Of a stretch of 64,000 nucleotides of DNA, positions 1-11,468 are shown piece after piece. Each line of letters starts with the position of its first letter. Within the stretch, counting starts at the first letter, position 1. The notes beneath the pieces are model-generated. The model was not told the origin of the DNA, made no database searches, and saw only the letters and a program-made list of their open reading frames with translations. A program made the translations under genes and the position numbers. The DNA comes from Rhizobium sp. NXC24 (GTDB taxonomy: Bacteria > Pseudomonadota > Alphaproteobacteria > Rhizobiales > Rhizobiaceae), in assembly GCF_002944315.1 (NCBI RefSeq), contig NZ_CP024311.1, positions 1 through 64,000 on the forward strand. The letters run 5' to 3'.

Positions 1-392
1 CCCATTTAAAAACCAAACATATATCTAAGGTTTCTATTTCTTAGAGTCGGTGACTATCAAGGATTAAAATCCATCCACGGCCGATCCAAAATGTCGCGCA
101 TCCATCAAGATCCGGCAAAGAGATCGGCTGGAGCGCCGGATATGTGGAAAAAGTAAAACTTAGATCAATCTTTTGAAGGGTTTGGCTTGCCTTTTATTTC
201 AGGCCTGTCTGGGGATAAAATGGGGAGGCTGGCTGAAAGCCGCAAATTATCCACATTGCCCACAATCTCCGGCGAAGCGTCCCCGGCCAAATTCGAAATG
301 TGGAAAAGTCGGCGGTTTTCCACTTGCCCCCGACCGGCCGCTTCCCGTACCTCTCTTCTCTCCCGACATATCAACAGGCAATGGAAAGTAGC
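1..392. other. Probable right half of the chromosomal replication origin (oriC)
   Basis: No convincing gene lies here. The first ~60 bases are AT-rich. A perfect DnaA box TTATCCACA lies at 247-255. Near matches are TGTGGAAAA at 143-151 and 299-307 (reverse orientation), TTGCCCACA at 256-264, TTTTCCACT at 316-324 and CGTGGAAAA at 392-400, the last overlapping the ppsR start. A GANTC methylation site (GAGTC) is at 44-48. From family knowledge, the Caulobacter and Sinorhizobium origins sit between hemE and the gene that follows here (a DUF299/PPSR homologue). hemE would lie to the left of the window. Identification is inference from box density and gene context. Confidence 0.72.
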
Positions 393-1214
393 GTGGAAAA
401 CCGGACAAGCTTCTTTCATCTGCATCTGATTTCTGACTCAACCGGCGAGACTCTGATCTCCGCGGGCCGCGCCGCCTCGGTGCAATTCCATGCCAGCCAG
501 CCGATCGAACATGTCTATCCCCTGATCAGGAACCGCAAGCAGCTCCTGCCGGTTCTGGAAGCGATCGACCATAGTCCCGGGATAGTCCTTTATACGATCG
601 TCGACCGTGAACTTGCCGATTTCATCGCCGAGCGCTGCCGCGAGATGGGTGTGCCCTGCGTCAATGTCCTCGAGCCGGTAATGAATGTCTTCCAGACCTA
701 TCTCGGAGCGGCGTCCCGTCGCCGGGTCGGTGCCCAGCATGTGATGAATGCCGATTATTTCGCCCGCATCGAAGCGCTGAACTTCACTATGGATCATGAT
801 GATGGACAGATGCAGGATGATTATAATGACGCCGATGTCGTCATCATCGGCATCAGCCGGACATCGAAGACGCCGACCAGCATCTATCTTGCCAATAGAG
901 GCATCAAGACGGCCAATATTCCGATCGTCCATGGTGTGCCTCTGCCCGAGAGTTTGATCCGGGCGACCAAACCGCTGATCGTCGGGCTGGTGGCGACCAC
1001 TGATCGTATTTCGCAGGTTCGCGAAAACCGTATCCTCGGGGCGACGGCCGGTTTCGATCGTGGCGACTATGTCGATCGCGCGGCGATCTCCGAGGAGCTG
1101 AAATATGCCCGCTCGCTCTGCGCCCGGCACAATTGGCCTGTCATCGATGTCACCCGCCGCTCGATCGAAGAGACCGCGGCCGCCATTGTTGCCCTGCGCC
1201 CGAAGCTGCGCTAA
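393..1214 (+). CDS. ppsR: Pyruvate, phosphate dikinase regulatory protein (PPSR, DUF299)
   Basis: Bifunctional serine/threonine kinase and Pi-dependent pyrophosphorylase that switches pyruvate phosphate dikinase (or PEP synthase) off and on. The family N-terminal signature SDSTGET is at residues 14-20 and the P-loop GISRTSKT at about 153-160. I chose the GTG at 393, which gives 273 aa, the usual family length, with a GGAAAG element just upstream. ATG 381 is an alternative. The longer frame from 300 would code through DnaA-like boxes and adds a non-conserved leader. It is the first gene of a forward run with maf, aroE, coaE and dnaQ. Its dikinase target is not in the window. Confidence 0.9.
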   Translation: MENRTSFFHLHLISDSTGETLISAGRAASVQFHASQPIEHVYPLIRNRKQLLPVLEAIDHSPGIVLYTIVDRELADFIAERCREMGVPCVNVLEPVMNVFQTYLGAASRRRVGAQHVMNADYFARIEALNFTMDHDDGQMQDDYNDADVVIIGISRTSKTPTSIYLANRGIKTANIPIVHGVPLPESLIRATKPLIVGLVATTDRISQVRENRILGATAGFDRGDYVDRAAISEELKYARSLCARHNWPVIDVTRRSIEETAAAIVALRPKLR

Positions 1215-1250
1215 GCGCTGGATACCAAGATTCCCCGAGGTTTATCCGAT

Positions 1251-1850
1251 ATGACAGCACCGCTCATTCTTGCCTCTTCCAGCCCGTTCCGGCGGATGCT
1301 GATGCAAAATGCCGGTCTGCATTTCCAGGCGGTGGCGGCTCAGATCGATGAACGCGCAATCGAAGCACCGCTGGAGAAGGATGGCGCCGGGCCGGATGCC
1401 GTGGCCCTGGTGCTGGCCAAAGCCAAGGCGAAAGAGGTGAGCGATCGTTTCCCCGACTCGCTCGTCATTGGTTCGGACCAGACGATGTCGCTCGGCGATG
1501 AAGTTTTTCATAAACCGAAAACGATGGCGGACGCCGAGAACCATCTGCGAAAACTGTCTGGCAAGACTCATCGTTTGAACAGTGCCATCGCACTGGCGCG
1601 CAATGGAGACATCATCTGGGAACATGTGTCCCATGCGGAATTGACCATGCGCGATCTTTCGGCCGATTTTGTCCACCGTCATCTGAGCCGTGTCGGCGAC
1701 AAGGCGCTGTCGAGCGTCGGCGCCTATCAGCTTGAGGCTGAGGGGATACAGCTTTTCTCGAAAATCGACGGCGATTACTTTACCATCGTCGGATTGCCGA
1801 TGCTGCCGCTCCTTCAGCAGCTTCGCGAATTGGGAGTGATCGATGGGTGA
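1251..1850 (+). CDS. maf: Maf-family nucleoside triphosphate pyrophosphatase
   Basis: House-cleaning pyrophosphatase that hydrolyses non-canonical or specific NTPs to NMP and PPi. The N-terminal Maf signature is visible as [14 protein letters not shown] (residues 5-18), and the catalytic Asp region reads IGSDQTMS. The 199-residue length is normal for the family. Its stop overlaps the aroE start by 8 bp, so translation is probably coupled. Which Maf subfamily (YhdE- or YceF-like) cannot be settled by eye. Confidence 0.9.
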   Translation: MTAPLILASSSPFRRMLMQNAGLHFQAVAAQIDERAIEAPLEKDGAGPDAVALVLAKAKAKEVSDRFPDSLVIGSDQTMSLGDEVFHKPKTMADAENHLRKLSGKTHRLNSAIALARNGDIIWEHVSHAELTMRDLSADFVHRHLSRVGDKALSSVGAYQLEAEGIQLFSKIDGDYFTIVGLPMLPLLQQLRELGVIDG

Positions 1851-2700
1851 TTCACGTGAAACATTTGGCCCCAACGCCTTCGTTACGGGCTATCCCATCA
1901 AGCATTCTCGCTCGCCTTTGATCCATGGCCATTGGCTTCGCACACTCGGTCTCGCCGGCAATTATCGTGCGCACGAGGTCTCGCCGGATGATTTCCCGGC
2001 CTTCATCGCTTCCTTGAAGGACGGTTCGAGCGGCTTTGTCGGCGGCAATGTGACGATCCCGCACAAGGAGACGGCATTCAAGCTGGCGGATCGCCCGGAT
2101 GAATTGTCCGAGGAGCTCGGTGCTTCGAACACGCTCTGGCTTCAGGATGGCTTGCTGCATGCGACCAACACGGACGGCCGCGGTTTCACGGCCAATCTGG
2201 ATGAGCGCCATCCCGGTTGGGATCGTACCGGACGAGTGGTGATCCTGGGTGCGGGCGGCGCGAGCCGCGCCGTCATCCAGGCGGTGCGCAATCGCGGCAT
2301 TCCGGAAATTCACGTCGTTAATCGCACTGTCGAGCGGGCAAGGGAACTGGCCGATCGCTTCGGCGAGTGTGTCCATGCCCATCCGATGGCGGCGCTGGAT
2401 GAGGTGATGCGAGGTGCCGGTCTTCTTGTCAATACCACCTCGCTTGGCATGGACGGTGAGGCGGCGCCGCAGATTGATTTTTCGCCGCTGGCCGAAAATG
2501 CCGTTGTCACCGATATTGTTTATGTGCCGCTGAAAACGCCGTTGCTTGCCCAGGCGGAAGAACAAGGCTTCGCCACAGTCGACGGGCTTGGCATGTTGCT
2601 GCATCAGGCTGTGCCGGGTTTTGAAAAATGGTTCGGCGAGCGTCCGGTGGTCGATGAGGCGCTCCGGGCGCTGATCATCGCCGATATGGAAAAACACTGA
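1843..2700 (+). CDS. aroE: Shikimate dehydrogenase
   Basis: NADPH-dependent reduction of 3-dehydroshikimate to shikimate in aromatic amino acid synthesis. The substrate-site motif NVTIPHKE contains the catalytic Lys, NTDGRGF supplies the paired Asp, and GAGGASRAV is the nucleotide-binding loop. Length (285 aa) is typical. It overlaps maf by 8 bp and shares its last base with the coaE ATG, so it sits inside a compact operon. Confidence 0.95.
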   Translation: MGDSRETFGPNAFVTGYPIKHSRSPLIHGHWLRTLGLAGNYRAHEVSPDDFPAFIASLKDGSSGFVGGNVTIPHKETAFKLADRPDELSEELGASNTLWLQDGLLHATNTDGRGFTANLDERHPGWDRTGRVVILGAGGASRAVIQAVRNRGIPEIHVVNRTVERARELADRFGECVHAHPMAALDEVMRGAGLLVNTTSLGMDGEAAPQIDFSPLAENAVVTDIVYVPLKTPLLAQAEEQGFATVDGLGMLLHQAVPGFEKWFGERPVVDEALRALIIADMEKH

Positions 2701-3317
2701 TGATCCGCATTGGACTGACCGGATCGATCGGTATGGGAAAATCGACGTCGGGCAAGCTCTTCGCCGAAGCGGGCATCCCCGTGAATGATGCCGACGCAGT
2801 CGTGCATGATCTCTATAGTGGCGAAGCCGTTCCCCTGGTCGAAGCCGCTTTCCCCGGAACGACGAAGGATGGGGCCGTCGACCGGCAGGAGCTTGGCCGC
2901 AAACTCGCCTCCGATCCCTCCGGGTTCAAGCGACTTGAGGCCATTGTTCATCCGCTGGTGCGGCAGCGCGAACGAACGTTTCTCAAACGTCAGCGTGCCG
3001 CCGGTGCCGATATCGTCGTGCTCGATATCCCCCTGCTGTTCGAGACCGGCGCCAATGAACGGGTGGACAAGATCGTCGTCGTCAGTTGCGATCCACAGAT
3101 TCAACGGGAAAGAGTGCTTGCCAGGCCGGGCATGACTGAGGAAAAATTCGCCATGATTCTCTCCCGCCAGACGCCGGATGCGGAGAAGCGGGCGCGGGCG
3201 GATTATGTCATCGACACCGGCGGCAGCATCGATGCGGCGCGGGAGCAGATAAAAGACATCATAGCCGACCTGCGGCAGCGATCGGCAGACAACGGATCTG
3301 CAGGCGGAGAGCCCTAA
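2700..3317 (+). CDS. coaE: Dephospho-CoA kinase
   Basis: Last step of coenzyme A synthesis: ATP-dependent phosphorylation of dephospho-CoA. The P-loop GLTGSIGMGKST is at residues 5-16, followed by the CoaE-typical DADAVVHDLY and a DIPLLFE segment. The 205-residue length fits. The ATG overlaps the aroE TGA, and dnaQ starts one base after its stop. A second CoA gene (coaA) lies at 48.2-49.1 kb. Confidence 0.94.
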   Translation: MIRIGLTGSIGMGKSTSGKLFAEAGIPVNDADAVVHDLYSGEAVPLVEAAFPGTTKDGAVDRQELGRKLASDPSGFKRLEAIVHPLVRQRERTFLKRQRAAGADIVVLDIPLLFETGANERVDKIVVVSCDPQIQRERVLARPGMTEEKFAMILSRQTPDAEKRARADYVIDTGGSIDAAREQIKDIIADLRQRSADNGSAGGEP

Positions 3318-3318
3318 T

Positions 3319-4035
3319 ATGCGCGAAATTATTTTCGATACGGAAACGACCGGCCTCGACAACAGGGCCGACCGGGTCATCGAAATCGGTGGTATCGAGC
3401 TCTTCAATCACTTTCCGACCGGCAAGACCCTCCATCTCTATATCAATCCCGGCGACCGCAAGGTCCATCCGGACGCGCTTGCCGTGCACGGCATCACCGA
3501 CGAATTCCTGAAGGACAAGCCGTCCTTTGCCGATGTCGCCGATGAAATCCTTGCCTTTTTCGGCGAAGCCAAGTGGATCGCCCACAATGCGACTTTCGAT
3601 ATGGGTTTCGTCAATGCCGAATTCGCGCGGCTTGGTCGGCCGCCGATCCTACCCGATACAGTGATCGACACGCTCGCCATGGCCCGGCGCAAACATCCGA
3701 TGGGGCCGAACTCACTGGATGCACTCTGCCGGCGCTATGGCATCGACAATTCCCACCGCACCAAACACGGCGCGCTTCTCGACTCCGAATTGCTGGCTGA
3801 AGTCTATATCGAGATGATCGGCGGCCGGCAGACAGCCCTTGGTCTCGGCAGCATCAACGGTTCATCCGCACGCTCCCGTCAGGCCGACGATGCCGACGAG
3901 ATCGTTGCGGATATCCTGGTGCGACCGACGCCGCTGGCGAGCAGATTGAGCGAGGCCGAGCTGGAAGATCACGCAGCGCTGATCGCCAAGCTTGGCGAAA
4001 AAGGCATCTGGTCGAAATACCGCGCCGCGAATTGA
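3319..4035 (+). CDS. dnaQ: DNA polymerase III epsilon subunit (3'-5' proofreading exonuclease)
   Basis: Proofreading exonuclease of the replicative polymerase. DEDDh exonuclease motifs are all present: FDTETTGL near the N terminus, AHNATFDMGFVNAEF in the middle, and HRTKHGALLDSELLAEVY with the catalytic His and final Asp. The C-terminal tail would contact the alpha subunit. It is the last gene of the origin-proximal run and ends just before a strong bidirectional hairpin. Confidence 0.94.
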   Translation: MREIIFDTETTGLDNRADRVIEIGGIELFNHFPTGKTLHLYINPGDRKVHPDALAVHGITDEFLKDKPSFADVADEILAFFGEAKWIAHNATFDMGFVNAEFARLGRPPILPDTVIDTLAMARRKHPMGPNSLDALCRRYGIDNSHRTKHGALLDSELLAEVYIEMIGGRQTALGLGSINGSSARSRQADDADEIVADILVRPTPLASRLSEAELEDHAALIAKLGEKGIWSKYRAAN

Positions 4036-4060
4036 AGACATACTCTAAGCCCAAAAGAAA

Positions 4061-4089
4061 ATGCCCGGATCGAAATCCGGGCATTTTTG
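4061..4089. terminator. Bidirectional terminator between dnaQ and secB
   Basis: Perfect 10-bp stem (ATGCCCGGAT, 4061-4070, with ATCCGGGCAT, 4075-4084), CGAA loop, T-run on the forward side and A-rich sequence on the other. It sits between convergent genes and can serve both. Confidence 0.9.
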
Positions 4090-4116
4090 TTTCTATCGAT
4101 GGAATGGACCGAAGGC

Positions 4117-4599
4117 TTAGTTCGGAACCGCTTCGACCTGGGCGCGGGCCTGTTCTTCGGCGACACGCTGGGTGAACATCTGCGCGAAATCGATCGGGTC
4201 GATCATCAGCGGCGGGAAGCCGCCGTTGCGGGTGACGTCGGCGATGATCTGACGGGCGAAGGGGAAGAGCAGGCGCGGGCACTCGATGAAGAGCAGCGGC
4301 AGCATGTGTTCCTGCGGGAAACCGGTGACGCGGAAGACGCCGCCATAGACCAGCTCGGTGTGGAAGAGAACCCGTTCGCCATCCTTGGCTTCGGCATTCA
4401 GCGTCAGCACGACGTCGAAATCCGATTCCGACAGCGGATTGGCGTTGACGTTGACATTGATGTTGATATCGGGGGCGTTTTCCCGGGCCTGCAGCGAGCG
4501 CGGAGCACCAGGATTTTCGAAGGAAAGATCCTTGGTGTATTGAGCAAGGATGGAAAGGCTCGGGCTGGCTGCGCCGTTGCCGCTGTTCTCGTTGGCCAT
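4117..4599 (-). CDS. secB: Protein-export chaperone SecB
   Basis: Tetrameric cytosolic chaperone that holds preproteins unfolded and hands them to SecA. The sequence shows the family's [13 protein letters not shown] and later [28 protein letters not shown] segments. I start at ATG 4599 (MANENSGNG, 160 aa) because an AGGAAA element precedes it and this matches family N termini. The upstream ATG at 4620 adds seven unlikely residues. The C terminus is acidic and Ala/Glu-rich. Confidence 0.95.
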   Translation of the reverse strand: MANENSGNGAASPSLSILAQYTKDLSFENPGAPRSLQARENAPDININVNVNANPLSESDFDVVLTLNAEAKDGERVLFHTELVYGGVFRVTGFPQEHMLPLLFIECPRLLFPFARQIIADVTRNGGFPPLMIDPIDFAQMFTQRVAEEQARAQVEAVPN

Positions 4600-4694
4600 G
4601 GGGGTTTCCTCTGACGTCAATGGGTGTCGCCATCTAGCATTTCGAATAAGGGCTTACAACCCTTGAGGCTTCGGCCATCTTTGGCCGCTGTTGC

Positions 4695-5225
4695 CTACTC
4701 TTCAAGGCGCTTTTTGTCAGACCAAGGCGAGTTGCGGTTGGGCTCTCGATGAAAATCGGTCTCGTCCAGATCGACGACATGCCCGGGGCCGCGCGGCCCT
4801 GTTTGCGGGCCGGAAGCCGAACTCGGGCCTTGGCCGGTGCCGCGCCTGAAGGCACGCGAACTGCCCAGAACGACGATGCGTTTACGCAGGACCGTCCAGG
4901 CGAACTCACGCACGGCCGGAATGAAGAGCAGCAAACCGATAATATCAGAGATGAAGCCGGGTAGCATCAGCAGGAATGCGGCAACGACGATCATGGCTCC
5001 ATGCACCATTTCGCGTCCCGGATCGCCGCCATTGCGGCTCTCGGCGGAGATGCGCTGCAGGATACCGATGCCCTGGATTCTGAGAAGAGCGGCACCCAGG
5101 AGGGCGCTGAGGATCACCAGCCCCAATGTCGCCCAGACGCCGACCATCTTGCCGACGATGATGAAGCCAGCGATTTCGGCAAGCGGCATCAGAAAGACGA
5201 AGACAGGTACGAGGGATAGGCGCAT
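4695..5225 (-). CDS. fxsA: FxsA-family membrane protein
   Basis: Small inner-membrane protein of the FxsA family, named for suppression of phage T7 exclusion by F. The cellular role is unclear. Hydrophobic segments lie at about residues 4-30, 33-50 and 76-103; between them is the family GAALLRIQG motif. The C-terminal third is a polar Gly/Ser/Pro-rich tail. It is divergent from the Tim44-domain gene across a ~145-bp gap. Confidence 0.85.
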   Translation of the reverse strand: MRLSLVPVFVFLMPLAEIAGFIIVGKMVGVWATLGLVILSALLGAALLRIQGIGILQRISAESRNGGDPGREMVHGAMIVVAAFLLMLPGFISDIIGLLLFIPAVREFAWTVLRKRIVVLGSSRAFRRGTGQGPSSASGPQTGPRGPGHVVDLDETDFHREPNRNSPWSDKKRLEE

Positions 5226-5371
5226 GTTAATGTGTCCTGGAAGCGGTGCTTATACGCTTAGCGTTAGTCCATCGCGCATAATAAAGATACCGGTCCGCTA
5301 TTTGAATGATAGATCGATGCGGACTATATGGGGATTGAAACTCTCAATTTTAACGGCGGTTCCGATACGAG

Positions 5372-6073
5372 ATGGGTGCAAACGACTTTGTGACGATCTT
5401 TTTCCTGGTGGCAGCGGTGCTGATCTTCTTTCAGCTCCGTAGCGTCCTTGGCCGCCGTACGGGGAACGAGAAGCCGCCGCGCGATCTCTACGGTTCCCCC
5501 GATTCGGCTACGGGTCCGACCGTACCGGATGCCGGCAAGGTAGTGACCCTGCCGCGCCGCGATGCAGCCGAGGATGAAGATCGTTTTGCGGCCATCGACG
5601 CCTTTGCGGCAGCCGGCACGCCGCTCAACGATTCGCTGCGCGAATTGAGCAAGGCCGATCCCAGCTTCAATCCGAAGGAATTCGTCAATGGCGCCCGCAT
5701 GGCCTATGAGATGATCGTCATGGCCTTTGCCGATGGCGATCGCAAGGCGCTGAAGGGCCTGTTGTCGCGCGAGGTCTATGAAGGCTTCGATGCCGCCATT
5801 ACAGAGCGCGAAACCAGGGGCGAAAAGGTAAAGTCCACCTTTGTCGGCATCGACAAGGCCGATATCGTCACCGCCGAGATGAAGGGGACGGAAGCCTTCG
5901 TGACGATGCGCATCGTCAGCCAGATGATTTCGGCGACCTACGATAAGGCCGGCACGCTGATTGACGGAGACGCCGAGGCGGTTGCCGAGATCAGCGATCT
6001 CTGGACCTTTGCCCGCGACAGCCGTTCGCGCGACCCGAACTGGAAACTCGTGGCGACCGAATCCGAACAATGA
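5372..6073 (+). CDS. Tim44/TimA-domain membrane-anchored protein
   Basis: 233-residue protein with one N-terminal membrane segment (about residues 6-22), a short charged linker, and a C-terminal Tim44-like domain (about 85-230; FNPKEFVNGARMAYEMIVMAF marks its start). Mitochondrial Tim44 tethers the import motor; the alphaproteobacterial homologues (TimA) are ancestral relatives whose function is poorly defined. The stop overlaps the mltA start by 4 bp, linking it to an envelope gene set. Confidence 0.85.
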   Translation: MGANDFVTIFFLVAAVLIFFQLRSVLGRRTGNEKPPRDLYGSPDSATGPTVPDAGKVVTLPRRDAAEDEDRFAAIDAFAAAGTPLNDSLRELSKADPSFNPKEFVNGARMAYEMIVMAFADGDRKALKGLLSREVYEGFDAAITERETRGEKVKSTFVGIDKADIVTAEMKGTEAFVTMRIVSQMISATYDKAGTLIDGDAEAVAEISDLWTFARDSRSRDPNWKLVATESEQ

Positions 6074-7188
6074 CGACCCCATCGCAGGATTTCAGGCTTG
6101 AGCCGGCAACCTTCGCCGATCTGAAGGGCTGGAAGGACGACGATCCTTCCAGCCTTTTTCGTGCCATGAAGGACTGTCGGGACCATATCAGAGATGTAAA
6201 GCCCTACCGCACCGGTGCCGCCGGGCTGACCGCGAACGACCTCCTGACCCTGCTTGACGATGCAGAAGGCTACGCGCCCACGGACGTTGCCGAGGCCCGC
6301 GCCTTCTTCGAAGAACGCTGCCAGCCCTTTTTTATTCGCCGCGGCGACGGCGCCAGAGGTTTCGTAACAGCCTTCTATGAGCCGGAGATTGCAGTCTCCG
6401 CAACACCGGACGAGACCTATCGCTATCCGTTCTATCGCCGGCCGGACGATCTGATCGATCTCGACGATACCAACCGGCCCGCGAATCTCGATCCATCCTA
6501 TATGTTCGGTCGTCTCAAGGATGGGAACATCTCCGCCTATCCGGACCGCGGCGAGATTGATCGGGGTTATCTGGAGGGCAGGGGCTTGGAGATCGCCTGG
6601 GCAAAGTCCAAGGTCGATGTCTTCTTTGTGCATGTGCAGGGCGCGGCGCGATTGCTCTATCCCGATGGACGCATGGGCCGCATCACCTATGCCGCCAAGG
6701 CCGGCCATCCCTTCTCGGCCGTCGGCCGCCTGCTGATTGACCGCGGCGTGCTCGATCGCGCGACGATTTCGATGCAGACGATCCGCGATTGGCTCTATGC
6801 CCATCCGCAGGAAGTCGATGAGGTCCTGTGGCACAACAGGTCCTACATCTTTTTCCGCGAGGCCGATGTCAGCGATCCGACGCTTGGTCCGATCGCAGCG
6901 GCGAAAGTGCCGCTGGTCGCCGGGCGCTCGCTGGCGGTCGACCGGCTGATCCACACCTTCGGCTTTCCTTTCTTCATCCAGTCGGAAAGCTTGACGCATC
7001 TCGACGGCGGCAAACCTTTCGGGCGGCTGATGCTGGCGCTCGATACCGGCTCAGCGATCGTCGGCCCGGCGCGTGGGGATATTTTTACCGGTTCCGGCTA
7101 CGATGCGGGAGAGCTTGCCGGTACCGTGCGCAACGATGCGGATTTTTATATATTGGTTCCGAAGGCGGCAGCTCAGAGGTTCGGCTGA
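6070..7188 (+). CDS. mltA: MltA-family lytic murein transglycosylase
   Basis: Lytic transglycosylase that cleaves MurNAc-GlcNAc bonds and leaves 1,6-anhydro ends. The MltA domain is followed by the C-terminal 3D barrel, with LALDTGSAIVGPARGDIFTG holding the catalytic Asp, and GSGYDAGELAG. At 372 aa the protein is complete, but the N terminus (MTTPSQDFRLEP) shows no signal peptide or lipobox, and no longer in-frame start appears because the gene overlaps its upstream neighbour. How it reaches the periplasm is unclear. Confidence 0.9.
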   Translation: MTTPSQDFRLEPATFADLKGWKDDDPSSLFRAMKDCRDHIRDVKPYRTGAAGLTANDLLTLLDDAEGYAPTDVAEARAFFEERCQPFFIRRGDGARGFVTAFYEPEIAVSATPDETYRYPFYRRPDDLIDLDDTNRPANLDPSYMFGRLKDGNISAYPDRGEIDRGYLEGRGLEIAWAKSKVDVFFVHVQGAARLLYPDGRMGRITYAAKAGHPFSAVGRLLIDRGVLDRATISMQTIRDWLYAHPQEVDEVLWHNRSYIFFREADVSDPTLGPIAAAKVPLVAGRSLAVDRLIHTFGFPFFIQSESLTHLDGGKPFGRLMLALDTGSAIVGPARGDIFTGSGYDAGELAGTVRNDADFYILVPKAAAQRFG

Positions 7189-7772
7189 TGGCTTCAGAAC
7201 GACAGACCAAGGAACGAAAGCTCAGCACGGACGAGCGCATTCTCTGGGGCAAGGTGGCGAAAAGCACTCGGCCAATGCCGGAACGGCTCGCCGATATCGA
7301 AGCTTTCGACGAGGTTCTGGCGGCAGAGGCACGGGCGGAGGAGACCGCACGTGCCGAGAAGGAGAAAGCTTCGGCAGCGTCCCGAGATTCGCAAATTCCG
7401 CCGCCACCGGCCAAACCGCCTTCCGGCGCGCACCATCCGCTGGAGCGGCCGGTCAAGCGTAAGATCGCCAAGGGCCGGCTGGCGCTGGAAGCGCGGATCG
7501 ACCTTCACGGGCTGATCCAGAGCGAGGCGCATGCGATGCTCCTCGATTTTCTTCTCCGCGCGCATCAGCGCGGCCTTCGCCATGTGCTAGTCATCACCGG
7601 CAAGGGCAGTTCCATGGGCAGCGAGGGTGCCTTGAAGCGTGCCGTGCCGATGTGGTTCTCCAAGCCGGAATTCCGGTTCCTGATTTCGTCCTATGAGACG
7701 GCGGCGCAGCATCATGGCGGCGACGGCGCCCTCTATATCCGCCTGTCGCGACTGAAAGGCGAGAAGCTGTGA
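7188..7772 (+). CDS. Smr-domain protein
   Basis: 194 aa. The N-terminal half is charged and Ala/Glu/Pro-rich. The C-terminal Smr domain (about 100-190) carries the LDLHG-type motif as RIDLHGL and the second motif VLVITGKGS. Smr domains resemble MutS2 C termini and often have nuclease activity, but this short stand-alone type has no assigned substrate. The ATG shares its A with the mltA TGA. The stop overlaps the GTG of the next gene. Confidence 0.88.
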   Translation: MASERQTKERKLSTDERILWGKVAKSTRPMPERLADIEAFDEVLAAEARAEETARAEKEKASAASRDSQIPPPPAKPPSGAHHPLERPVKRKIAKGRLALEARIDLHGLIQSEAHAMLLDFLLRAHQRGLRHVLVITGKGSSMGSEGALKRAVPMWFSKPEFRFLISSYETAAQHHGGDGALYIRLSRLKGEKL

Positions 7773-8134
7773 CCCCCTTTGGCGAAGCGGTAAGAAAGCT
7801 GAGAGCGCGCAAGGGTGTCTCGCAGAAGGAAATGGCCGCGGCGCTGAACGTGACTCCGGCTTATTTATCCGCTTTAGAACACGGAAAGCGCGGCACGCCG
7901 ACTTTCGATCTGCTGCAGCGCATTGCCGGATATTTCAACATCATCTGGGACGAGGCGGAGGAATTGTTCCTCGTGGCACGCTTTTCCGACCCGCGCGTCG
8001 TCATCGACACCTCGGGCCTGGCGCCGGAATATACGGCCTTTGTCAATCGGTTGGCGGGCCGGATTCGCAGCCTCGATGCGGCAACGATTGGGGAGCTGTC
8101 CGAGCTTCTCGAAAATGCCGGCAAAAGCGGCTGA
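7769..8134 (+). CDS. XRE-family helix-turn-helix regulator
   Basis: 121-residue protein with an N-terminal HTH (about residues 8-62; SQKEMAAALNVTPAYLSALE spans the recognition helices) and a short C-terminal extension typical of a rhizobial subgroup. GTG start, overlapping the Smr gene by 4 bp. As the last gene of the Tim44-MltA-Smr run it may regulate that set, but no operator is identified. Confidence 0.88.
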   Translation: MTPFGEAVRKLRARKGVSQKEMAAALNVTPAYLSALEHGKRGTPTFDLLQRIAGYFNIIWDEAEELFLVARFSDPRVVIDTSGLAPEYTAFVNRLAGRIRSLDAATIGELSELLENAGKSG

Positions 8135-8182
8135 AAACCGCCTTAATCCCCTGCTTTATGCCTGATATGAGGGGCCTTCCAT

Positions 8183-8211
8183 TTGGAAGTTCGGGGCGAA
8201 ACATCCTATAT
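8183..8211 (+). promoter_or_regulatory. Putative housekeeping sigma promoter of gyrB
   Basis: -35-like TTGGAA at 8183-8188, a 17-bp spacer, and -10 CTATAT at 8206-8211, the latter matching the rhizobial consensus exactly. It lies ~70 bp upstream of the gyrB ATG. Called by eye. Confidence 0.55.
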
Positions 8212-8241
8212 TCAGGGAAAGAAAAACCGCTGATTCGGTAG

Positions 8242-10719
<2,478 letters not shown>

Positions 10720-10740
10720 CCGCCAATTTCAGAAATCAAA

Positions 10741-10773
10741 AAAGGCCCGCCTGAAGATCAGGCGGGCCTTTCC
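10741..10773. terminator. gyrB terminator (bidirectional)
   Basis: Perfect 14-bp stem (10741-10754 with 10758-10771, arm AAAGGCCCGCCTGA), 3-nt loop, ending in TTT. It separates gyrB from the convergent nitroreductase gene and can serve both. Confidence 0.92.
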
Positions 10774-10786
10774 GTTTTAATATCAA

Positions 10787-11386
10787 TTACTTGGCGATGA
10801 AGGTGCCGTTAAAGGCGACTTCGGAAAGCGGCTTGCGGTGGTTCGGCACTTCGCGTTCCCTCAGCTTCTCCGGAAGCTGATCCCTGTCGCCAACCTTGCC
10901 GATCGCAACGGCCGCCTCGACGCGGAAGCCTTCCGGAATGCCGAGAACTTCATAGGATTTCTCGACATGGAAACCGCCCATGCCGTGCGCTGCGTAGCCG
11001 GCTAGGTGCGCCTGCAGCGCCAGGAAGCCCCAGGCCGTACCAGTGTCGAAGGAGTGGCTGTAGTTGGGCTTCTGCTCGGCGGAGCCGAGTTCGCCGTTAT
11101 GAGTGCGCGAAACGACGAAAAGCAGCGCCGCGGCGGATTTCGCCCAGCTCTGGTTGAACTCGATCAGCAGATCGAGGAATTTCTCCCAGTTTTCCGAGCC
11201 GCGCAGTGCGTAGACAAAGCGCCAGGGCTGCAGATTGGAGGCGGACGGCGCCCAGTGGGCGGCTTCCAGAATGGTCAGGAGATCGGCCTCCGGCATGGTT
11301 TCGTCGGAGAAGGCACGCGGCGACCAACGGTCGAGAAAGAGCTTGTCGATCGGATATTGCGATTCGCGGGTGTTGCTGGACGTCAT
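10787..11386 (-). CDS. Nitroreductase-family protein
   Basis: FMN-dependent NAD(P)H oxidoreductase of the nitroreductase fold, 199 aa. RWSPRAFSDETM and the following AAHWAPSASNLQPWRFVY form the characteristic N-terminal FMN-binding region, and a C-terminal AAVAIGKVGDRDQLPE segment follows. ATG 11386 is chosen: the frame extends upstream to 11551 but the added residues are not family-like. The physiological substrate is unknown. Confidence 0.88.
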   Translation of the reverse strand: MTSSNTRESQYPIDKLFLDRWSPRAFSDETMPEADLLTILEAAHWAPSASNLQPWRFVYALRGSENWEKFLDLLIEFNQSWAKSAAALLFVVSRTHNGELGSAEQKPNYSHSFDTGTAWGFLALQAHLAGYAAHGMGGFHVEKSYEVLGIPEGFRVEAAVAIGKVGDRDQLPEKLREREVPNHRKPLSEVAFNGTFIAK

Positions 11387-11468
11387 GGGATTCTTTCCAT
11401 CTGAGGGAGGCAGTCGCGGACCGTTGGGAGCGGACGAAGCGACTGGCTTTGGAGGATGCGAAGCGAAC

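Noticed and set aside
300..392. N-terminal extension of ppsR from ATG 300
   Set aside because: It would encode 31 extra non-conserved residues through DnaA-like sites; GTG 393 gives the family length.
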